In this document: positions 58,183 through 64,000 of the stretch, piece by piece
How the letters are laid out: every line of letters begins with the position of its first letter
Numbering within the stretch: the first letter of the stretch is position 1
Assembly (NCBI RefSeq): GCF_011170125.1
Contig: NZ_BLLN01000003.1
Span: forward strand, 496,001 to 560,000
Length of the DNA: 64,000 nt
Source: Streptomyces diastaticus subsp. diastaticus
Lineage (GTDB): Bacteria; Actinomycetota; Actinomycetes; Streptomycetales; Streptomycetaceae
Reading direction: 5' to 3'
Made by a program: the position numbers and the translations under genes
The notes under the pieces: generated by a model
The model's input: only the letters and a program-made list of their open reading frames with translations
Told to the model about the DNA's origin: nothing
Databases searched by the model: none

Positions 58183-59979
58183 TCAGCGGGCGTAGATCGC
58201 CTCGATCTCGTCCGCGAAGTCCTTCAGCACCACGCTGCGCTTCAGCTTCAGCGAGGGCGTGATGTGGCCCGACTCCTCGGTGAACTGCGCCGGCAGCACC
58301 CGGAACTTGCGGACCGACTCGGCCTTGGAGACCGCCGCGTTCCCGTCGTCCACCGCCCGCTGGATCTCCGCCAGCAGCTCCGGGTCCTCCCGCAGCGAGG
58401 CCGCCGTCGAACCGGCCGGCTTGCCGTGGTCGGCCGCCCAGCGCACCAGGAACTCCTCGTCCACGGTGACCAGCGCGCCCACGAACGGGCGCCCGTCGCC
58501 GACCACCATGCACTCGGCGACCAGGGCATGGCCGCGGATGCGGTCCTCGATCACGGCCGGAGCGACGTTCTTGCCGCCCGCGGTGACGATGATCTCCTTC
58601 TTGCGGCCGGTGATCGCGAGGTAGCCGTCCTCGTCGAGGGTGCCGATGTCCCCGGTGTGGAACCAGCCGTCGGCCAGCGCCTCACGGGTCGCCGCCTCGT
58701 TGTTCCAGTACCGGTCGAAGAGGTGCTCGCCGTGGAGCAGGACCTCGCCGTCGTCGGCGATGCGGACCACCGAACCGGGCAGCGGCTGACCGACCGTGCC
58801 GATCTTCTGGCGGTCCCACGGGTTGAAGGCGGTGGCCGCGCAGGACTCGGTCAGGCCGTACCCCTCCAGCACCGTGAAGCCGATGCCGCGGTAGAAGTGG
58901 CCGAGCCGCTCGCCGAGCGGGGCGCCGCCGGAGATCGCGTACTCGCCGCGGCCGCCGAGGACCGTGTGGAGCTTGCTGTAGACCAGCTTGGCGAAGACCT
59001 TGTGCTTCAGCTTCAGGCCGAGGGAGGGACCCTGCGGGGTGTCCAGCGCCCGGCTGTAGGCGATCGCGGTCTCCGCGGCCTTGTCGAAGATCTTGCCCTT
59101 GCCGTCGGCCTGCGCCTTGGCGCGCGCCGAGTTGTAAACCTTCTCGAAGACGCGCGGGACGCCCAGGACCATGGTCGGGCGGAACGAGGCCAGCTCGTCG
59201 GTGAGGTGCTTGATGTCCGGCACCAGGCCCAGACGGATGGGCGCCATCAGCGCGGCGACCTCCACCAGCCGGCCGAAGACGTGCGCCACCGGGAGGAAGA
59301 GCAGCACCGAGCACTCGCCGGTGCGGAAGAGGGGTTTGAGCCGCGCCACCACGTTGCCGCACTCGGCGAAGAAGCTGCGGTGGGTCAGCACGCAGCCCTT
59401 GGGACGGCCCGTGGTACCCGAGGTGTAGACGATCGTCGCCGGGTCGTCGGCGCCGGCCAGCGCGCTGCGCTCGTCGACCGCCTCGTCACTCAGCCCGGCC
59501 CCGGCCCGCTCCAGCTCCGCCACGCCGCCGGCGTCCAGCTGCCAGACGTGCTTCAGCGCCGGCAGCCCGCCGCGCACCGACTCCACCGAGGCGGCGTGCC
59601 CCGGGGTCTCCACGACGCAGGCGACGGCGCCCGAGTCGCCGAGTATCCACTCGATCTGCTCCGGCGAACTCGTCTCGTACACCGGTACGGTGACCGCGCC
59701 GGCGCTCCAGATCGCGAAGTCCATCAGCGTCCACTCGTACCGCGTACGGGAGAGCAGCCCCACCCGGTCGCCGGGCTGGACGCCGGAGGCCATCAGGCCC
59801 TTGGCGGCTGCGCGGACCTCGGCGAGGAAGGCCGTGGCGGTCAGGTCCTCCCACGCACCGTCCACCTTCCGGGCGATCACGGCCACATCCGGGTGCCGCT
59901 CCGCGTTGCGCCGGACGATGTCGGTGAGATTTCCGTCCGCTGGTACCTCGTACAGGGCCGGAAGGCTGAACTCGCGCAA
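58183..59979 (-). CDS. Long-chain fatty-acid-CoA ligase
   Basis: A 598-residue AMP-forming ligase of the ANL family. The phosphate-binding loop is IVYTSGTTGRPKGCVLTH; further motifs are EGYGLTESCAATAFNPW, GWFHTGDIGTLDEDGYLAIT and GRKKEIIVTAGGKNVAP, and a C-terminal lysine (LKLKRS) lies in the position that catalyses adenylation. It activates fatty acids for beta-oxidation or lipid synthesis. The start is a TTG at 59979, eight bases after GAGGAG, giving the normal REFSLPALYEVP opening; upstream frame extension has no such site. Confidence 0.95.
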   Translation of the reverse strand: MREFSLPALYEVPADGNLTDIVRRNAERHPDVAVIARKVDGAWEDLTATAFLAEVRAAAKGLMASGVQPGDRVGLLSRTRYEWTLMDFAIWSAGAVTVPVYETSSPEQIEWILGDSGAVACVVETPGHAASVESVRGGLPALKHVWQLDAGGVAELERAGAGLSDEAVDERSALAGADDPATIVYTSGTTGRPKGCVLTHRSFFAECGNVVARLKPLFRTGECSVLLFLPVAHVFGRLVEVAALMAPIRLGLVPDIKHLTDELASFRPTMVLGVPRVFEKVYNSARAKAQADGKGKIFDKAAETAIAYSRALDTPQGPSLGLKLKHKVFAKLVYSKLHTVLGGRGEYAISGGAPLGERLGHFYRGIGFTVLEGYGLTESCAATAFNPWDRQKIGTVGQPLPGSVVRIADDGEVLLHGEHLFDRYWNNEAATREALADGWFHTGDIGTLDEDGYLAITGRKKEIIVTAGGKNVAPAVIEDRIRGHALVAECMVVGDGRPFVGALVTVDEEFLVRWAADHGKPAGSTAASLREDPELLAEIQRAVDDGNAAVSKAESVRKFRVLPAQFTEESGHITPSLKLKRSVVLKDFADEIEAIYAR

Positions 59980-60257
59980 GACTGCTGCTCCTCGTAGGGC
60001 GCCGGCGCCACGACACTGTGCGATGCGACGGTGCGGTCCAAGATCGGGCAGGTGCTCAGTGGGATGAGCACAAGTGGACTGCCCGGACGTTACCCACCGG
60101 TATGACGGTTCCGATAGGGGGTCCCGGACAGATGTCTGATCCATCACACGACGCGGCGTTGCTCCTGGCAGCCTAGTCCAGGGTCTTTGCCACTGTGAAG
60201 TAAGCGCAGGTCCGGCCGGTCTACCCGGCCCGGGCCGGTGGTCCTAGGGTGGCGGAC

Positions 60258-61028
60258 ATGGCGGGTACACGGATCCATGTGGTGAGCGACGTGCACGGCA
60301 ACGCGAAGGACCTCGCCCGGGCCGGCGACGGCGCCGACGCCCTGGTCTGCCTGGGCGACCTGATCCTCTTCCTCGACTACGCCGACCACTCGCGCGGCAT
60401 CTTCCCCGACCTCTTCGGCACCGAGGCCGCCACCCGCGTCGTCGCGCTGCGCACCGCCCGCCGCTTCGAGGAGGCCCGCGCCTATCAGCGCACCCTGTGG
60501 GCGGGCATCGACCGCGAGAGCGCCCTGGAGGAGGCGGTCCGCCGCCAGTACGCCGAACTCTTCGCCGCCTTCCCCACCCCCACCTACGCCACCTACGGCA
60601 ACGTCGACGTGCCCCGCCTGTGGCCCGAGTTCGCCCGCCCCGGCACCACCGTCCTCGACGGCACCCGCGTCGAGATCGGCGGCCGCGTCTTCGGCTTCGT
60701 CGGCGGCGGCCTGCCCTCCCCGATGCGCACCCCCTACGAGATCCCGGAGGAGGAGTACGCCGCCAAACTCGAAGCCCTCGGCGAGGTCGACGTGCTCTGC
60801 ACCCACATCCCGCCCCAGGTCCCCGAACTGCGTTACGACACCGTCGCCCGCCGCTTCGAACGCGGCAGCTCCGCCCTGCTCGACGTCATCCGCCGCACCC
60901 GCCCCCGGTACGCGCTCTTCGGCCACGTCCACCAGCCGCTGGCCCGCCGTATGCGGATCGGCGCCACCGAGTGCGTCAACGTCGGCCACTTCGCCGGCAC
61001 CGGACGGCCCTGGTCCCTCACCTGGTGA
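60258..61028 (+). CDS. Calcineurin-like metallophosphoesterase
   Basis: A 256-residue phosphoesterase with the metal ligands in order: HVVSDVHGN, CLGDLILFLDY, YGNVD, CTHIP and FGHVHQPLA. The fold is that of class III phosphodiesterases acting on nucleotides or phosphoproteins. A TAGGGT element lies seven bases before ATG 60258 and no ribosome-binding site is visible, so leaderless initiation is likely; an in-frame GTG at 60249 is an alternative. It stands alone. The substrate is unknown. Confidence 0.92.
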   Translation: MAGTRIHVVSDVHGNAKDLARAGDGADALVCLGDLILFLDYADHSRGIFPDLFGTEAATRVVALRTARRFEEARAYQRTLWAGIDRESALEEAVRRQYAELFAAFPTPTYATYGNVDVPRLWPEFARPGTTVLDGTRVEIGGRVFGFVGGGLPSPMRTPYEIPEEEYAAKLEALGEVDVLCTHIPPQVPELRYDTVARRFERGSSALLDVIRRTRPRYALFGHVHQPLARRMRIGATECVNVGHFAGTGRPWSLTW

Positions 61029-61175
61029 CCCACCCCGCCCGGCGCCGGGGGAGCCACGTGACCTGACCCGCCTCGGCGCGCGGTAGCCTGCACGCGGCGG
61101 GACGCCCCGACAGCACCCGGCCGAGGCCGTGAGGACGGGCCCCGGCCGCACGTTCAGCATGGAGGAGCCACGGCG

Positions 61176-61622
61176 ATGGCGGAACACACCAGCTCTAGCA
61201 TCACGATCGACGCGCCCCCGGCCGAGGTCATGGCCGTCATCGCCGACTTCGCCCGCTACCCGGAGTGGACCGGCGAGGTGAAGGAGGCCGACGTGCTGGC
61301 CACCGACGACCAGGGCCGTGCGGAGCAGGTCCGCCTCGTCCTGGACGCGGGCGCCATCAAGGACGACCACACCCTCGCCTACACCTGGCACGGCGCCGAC
61401 CAGGTCCGCTGGACCCTGGTCAAGTCCCAGATGCTCCGCGAACTGGACGGCTCCTACACCCTCGCCGACCTCGGCGAGGGGCGCACCGAGGTCACCTACC
61501 AGCTGACCGTCGACGTCAAGATCCCCATGCTCGGCATGATCAAACGCAAGGCCGAGAAGGTCATCATCGACCGCGCCCTGGCCGGCCTGAAGAAGCGCGT
61601 GGAGTCCAAGCCGGGCGCCTGA
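61176..61622 (+). CDS. SRPBCC-fold (START/Bet v1-like) protein
   Basis: A 148-residue single-domain protein (SSITIDAPPAEVMAVIADFA, RYPEWTGEVKEADV, then EVTYQLTVDVKIPMLGMIKR, and a long C-terminal helix). It has the polyketide cyclase/dehydrase-type lipid-binding fold. The ATG follows GGAGGAG. It is 60 bases ahead of the ArsA-like ATPase gene on the same strand, a pairing I recall as conserved in Streptomyces. The ligand is unknown. Confidence 0.9.
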   Translation: MAEHTSSSITIDAPPAEVMAVIADFARYPEWTGEVKEADVLATDDQGRAEQVRLVLDAGAIKDDHTLAYTWHGADQVRWTLVKSQMLRELDGSYTLADLGEGRTEVTYQLTVDVKIPMLGMIKRKAEKVIIDRALAGLKKRVESKPGA

Positions 61623-61682
61623 GCCCGCCGGCCACCTCGCACCAACCGGACAGGGCACCACCCCCGAACAGGGAGGACGACC

Positions 61683-62873
61683 GTGCGCACGGTCCTCGTC
61701 ACCGGACCCGGCGGCGCGGGCCGCACCACCCTCGCCGCCGCGACCGCCCGGGCCGCCGCCCGCGCCGGCACCCGCGTCCTGCTGCTCACCGCCGACCCCG
61801 GCGACCGCCTCGGCACCGCTCTCGGCGCCCCGCTCGGCCCCGCGCCCGTCGAGGCCGCCCCCGGCCTGCACGCCCTGCGCCTGGACGCCGCCGACCGGCT
61901 CCGCGCCGATCTCCTCGCCCTCCAGGACCGTGCCGCCACCGCCCTCGACGCCCTCGGCGCCACCCCGCTCGCCGCGGACGAACTCACGCCGCTGCCCGGC
62001 GCCGAGGAACTCGCCCTGCTCCGTGCCCTGCGCGAACTGGCCGCCCTGCCCGAAGGCGACCCCGCCCGGCCCGGCCTCGTCGTCGTCGACCTGCCCGCCG
62101 CCCCCCGCGCCCTCGCCCTGCTCTCCCTGCCCGGCGAACTCCGCCGGTACCTCGCCCGGCTGCTGCCCGCCGAACGCCAGGCCGCCCGCGCCCTGCGCCC
62201 CCTCCTCGGCCGCCTCGCCGGGCTCCCGCTGCCCGGCGAGGGCCTCTACGCGGCCGCCGCCCGCTGGGACACCGAGCTGGCCGCCGCGCAGGCCGCGCTG
62301 AGCAGGCCCGGCACCAGCGTCACCCTGGTCGCCGAACCGGGCCCGGCCGGGGCCGACGCCGTCCGCGAGGCGCGTACCGCCCTCGCCCTGCACGCCCTGC
62401 CCGCCGACCCCGTGTTCGCCAACCGGGTGCTGCCCGCCGAAGGCGCCGGAGCCTGGGCCGCGCCCCTCCTCGCCCAGCAGGCCAAGATCCTCGACCTCTG
62501 GGACCAGGACCCCGGCGGTCCCGCCGTCCGCGTCCCGCACCTGGGCCACGACCCGCGCGGCCCCGAGGACCTCGACGCGCTCGGTGTACCCGCGCCCGGT
62601 CCCGCCCCCGCCGTCGCCGGACCGCGCGTCGAGGACCGGCTCGCCGCCGACGGGGTGCTGCTGTGGCACCTGGAGCTGCCCGGAGTCAGCCGCGACCAGC
62701 TCGACCTGGTCCGCCGCGCCGACGAACTGGTCGTCACCGCGGGAGCCTTCCGCCGCATCCTGCCCCTCCCCGGCGCCCTGCGCCGCTGCACCGTCGCCGG
62801 GGCGGCCCTGCGCGACGGGACGCTCACCGTCCGCTTCACCCCCGACCCCGCCCAGTGGCCCCAGAAGCGCTGA
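61683..62873 (+). CDS. ArsA/Get3-like ATPase with altered Walker A
   Basis: A 396-residue P-loop protein of the ArsA/MinD class. The loop reads GPGGAGRTTLAAATA near residue 8, where the family has GKGGVGKTT: both the signature lysine (GK) and the Walker lysine (KT) are replaced, by Pro and Arg. LLLTADPGDRLGTALG matches the switch region, and GLVVVDLPAAPRALALL the Walker B/switch II (DTAPTG in ArsA). The rest is Ala/Leu/Pro-rich. Actinobacteria have paired ArsA-like ATPases of unknown role; I recall this altered loop in other Streptomyces. GTG start with GGGAGG. Confidence 0.85.
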   Translation: MRTVLVTGPGGAGRTTLAAATARAAARAGTRVLLLTADPGDRLGTALGAPLGPAPVEAAPGLHALRLDAADRLRADLLALQDRAATALDALGATPLAADELTPLPGAEELALLRALRELAALPEGDPARPGLVVVDLPAAPRALALLSLPGELRRYLARLLPAERQAARALRPLLGRLAGLPLPGEGLYAAAARWDTELAAAQAALSRPGTSVTLVAEPGPAGADAVREARTALALHALPADPVFANRVLPAEGAGAWAAPLLAQQAKILDLWDQDPGGPAVRVPHLGHDPRGPEDLDALGVPAPGPAPAVAGPRVEDRLAADGVLLWHLELPGVSRDQLDLVRRADELVVTAGAFRRILPLPGALRRCTVAGAALRDGTLTVRFTPDPAQWPQKR

Positions 62874-62967
62874 ACCCCGGCACCCGGCGGGCCCCCGCCC
62901 GCCGCCCGCCGTTCCGGTACCGTCGGAAGGGAGCACCCCTCCCTTCACCCGCCGCAGGAGCTGGCCC

Positions 62968-63459
62968 ATGAGCGACGCCACCGAGCGCCCCGGAACCGAC
63001 CGACCCGGCGCCGACGAGGACGCCTGGGGGCGGGCCTGCGCCGAGGACCTCGCCGCCGAGCAGGAGCGCCGCCGCGCCCGGTACGGGACCCCGCCCGGCT
63101 CGGCCGCCGAGGAACTGCGCAAGCTGATGGAGGCCGTCACCGGCAAGCTCGCCGAGGGCAACCTGCTGGGCGCCACCGTCCACGGTGTCGAACAGGCCGT
63201 ACGGCAGGCCCGCGCGGCCGTCGAACCGGTCATCGAACGCAACCCGGAGGTCTTCACCCACCTCGCGGCCGCCGGCTCCGAACTCCTCGCCGCCTACCGC
63301 TCCGCCGTCGAGAAGCAGGAGAGCGGCTGGACCAAGGGCACGGGTTCCGGCGCCACCCCGCCGCCGCGCAGGCCCGGGCCCGGCACCGAGGACGCCCGCC
63401 CCGACGGGCGCCGCGACGACGAGGGCCCGGGTCCCGCCGAGCACATCGACCTCGACTGA
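62968..63459 (+). CDS. DUF5304 family protein
   Basis: A 163-residue acidic protein. The conserved middle (AWGRACAEDLAAEQERRRAR, then EELRKLMEAVTGKLAEGNLL) is helical; both ends are low-complexity. It has no membrane segment. The ATG follows GCAGGAG. It sits between the ArsA-like ATPase and glucokinase genes, 80 bases from the latter. I recognise the DUF5304 type by its sequence and position; function unknown. Confidence 0.82.
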   Translation: MSDATERPGTDRPGADEDAWGRACAEDLAAEQERRRARYGTPPGSAAEELRKLMEAVTGKLAEGNLLGATVHGVEQAVRQARAAVEPVIERNPEVFTHLAAAGSELLAAYRSAVEKQESGWTKGTGSGATPPPRRPGPGTEDARPDGRRDDEGPGPAEHIDLD

Positions 63460-63538
63460 CCCGGCGCGAACTCCCGGACAGCGTCCGGCCCTCGGGTACG
63501 GTGGCCCGCAGCGGGGCTCGACCTGAACTGAGGAACAC

Positions 63539-64000
63539 ATGGGACTGACCATCGGCGTCGACATCGGCGGCACGAAGATCGCGGCCGGAGTCGTGGACGA
63601 AGAGGGCACGATCGTCAACATCTTCACCGTGCCGACACCTGCCACCGCCGAGGCCATCGTGGACGCCATCGCCTCCGCGGTCGAAGGCGCCCGCGAGGGC
63701 CACGAGATCGAGGCCGTCGGCATCGGTGCCGCCGGCTACGTCGACGACAAGCGCGCCACCGTCCTCTTCGCGCCCAACATCGACTGGCGACACGAACCGC
63801 TCAAGGACAAGGTCGAGCAGCGCGTCGGCCTGCCCGTCGTCGTCGAGAACGACGCCAACGCCGCCGCCTGGGGCGAGTACCGCTTCGGCGCGGGCAAGGG
63901 CCACGAGGACGTCATCTGCATCACGCTCGGCACCGGTCTCGGCGGCGGCGTCATCATCGGCAACAAGCTCCGTCGCGGCCGGTTCGGCGTCGCCGCCGAG
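63539..64000 (+). CDS. glkA: ROK-family glucokinase, N-terminal part
   Basis: The first 154 codons of a kinase cut by the window end. IGVDIGGTKIAAGVVDEEGT is the ATP-binding phosphate-1 motif; ENDANAAAWGEYRFG holds the catalytic Asp; ITLGTGLGGGVIIG is the second nucleotide motif, and the expected zinc-finger region would follow. TGAGGAAC precedes the ATG. In Streptomyces, GlkA phosphorylates glucose and is central to carbon catabolite repression. Confidence 0.95.
   Translation, partial: MGLTIGVDIGGTKIAAGVVDEEGTIVNIFTVPTPATAEAIVDAIASAVEGAREGHEIEAVGIGAAGYVDDKRATVLFAPNIDWRHEPLKDKVEQRVGLPVVVENDANAAAWGEYRFGAGKGHEDVICITLGTGLGGGVIIGNKLRRGRFGVAAE

Noticed and set aside
60144..63257. Long minus-strand frame at the right end
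   Set aside because: Shadow of the phosphoesterase, SRPBCC and ArsA-like genes.
1..64000. tRNA, rRNA, CRISPR array, insertion sequence, prophage or attachment site
   Set aside because: No cloverleaf, regular spacer-repeat array, transposase, integrase or composition shift was seen on reading both strands by eye; a dedicated search could still find weak cases.

Overview
This window is chromosomal DNA of a Streptomyces or a very close relative. The evidence is the very high G+C with G/C-ending codons, frequent GTG starts, and a gene set and order (from a glucokinase of the glkA type back through trpD, the qcr/cta respiratory cluster, nadA and a pspA region to pepA, lpd, an E2 gene and aceE) that matches my memory of the Streptomyces coelicolor core-chromosome region SCO2126 to about SCO2184, read in reverse. 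I see no phage genes, transposase, CRISPR array, tRNA or rRNA. It is mostly core genome, so the interest lies in regulatory DNA, fusions and a few decayed loci.

Layout. 1-2.2 kb: the end of a short-chain dehydrogenase, a WYL-domain regulator and a glyoxalase-fold protein. 2.5-9.6 kb: a pyruvate dehydrogenase block (aceE, a GntR regulator, a dihydrolipoyl acyltransferase annotated sucB, and lpd), then pepA. 11.7-17.4 kb: cobalamin nucleotide-loop assembly (cobS, cobT, and a cobU fused to a metallo-beta-lactamase-like domain), with a frameshifted membrane-protein gene and a methyltransferase between them. 17.5-20.7 kb: small conserved proteins, a DUF3043 membrane protein, PspA and its PspAA partner. 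20.9-26.4 kb: a two-component system and an RND efflux pump. 26.6-28.5 kb: divergent nadA and erpA. 28.6-34.4 kb: a CaCA-type exchanger, a membrane-anchored protein, a PfkB sugar kinase and a cysteine desulfurase-TusA fusion. 34.9-44.4 kb: the terminal respiratory chain (ctaC-ctaD-ctaF, then ctaE-qcrC-qcrA-qcrB), interrupted by an L,D-transpeptidase and a pseudo-receiver protein. 44.5-47.6 kb: trpD and a SAM-riboswitch-controlled class V aminotransferase. 47.6-48.7 kb: a decayed stretch with a histidine-kinase remnant. 48.7-64 kb: a stand-alone Lrp sensor domain coupled to a rhomboid protease, a zinc ribbon protein, a NYN-domain protein, tandem NlpC/P60 hydrolases, a lipoprotein metalloprotease, two glycosyltransferases, an acyl-CoA ligase, a metallophosphoesterase, an SRPBCC protein, an ArsA-like ATPase, DUF5304 and the start of glucokinase.

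How it works together. Much of the window is central carbon and energy metabolism: pyruvate oxidation, NAD and Fe-S supply (nadA, erpA, the desulfurase-TusA fusion) and the bc1-aa3 respiratory branch. Around it sit envelope functions (PspA, L,D-transpeptidase, NlpC/P60, mannosyltransferase-like enzymes). Most transcription units end in clear GC-rich hairpins, and several genes look leaderless.

The most useful non-obvious items are: a three-copy intergenic repeat whose conserved end forms the stop codon of two different genes; a SAM-IV-like riboswitch followed by a six-residue leader ORF ahead of an aminotransferase; a perfect 19-bp palindrome covering the ctaE start codon; operator-like palindromes upstream of aceE and the RND pump; and two decayed genes. 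I found no convincing wholly new biological system.
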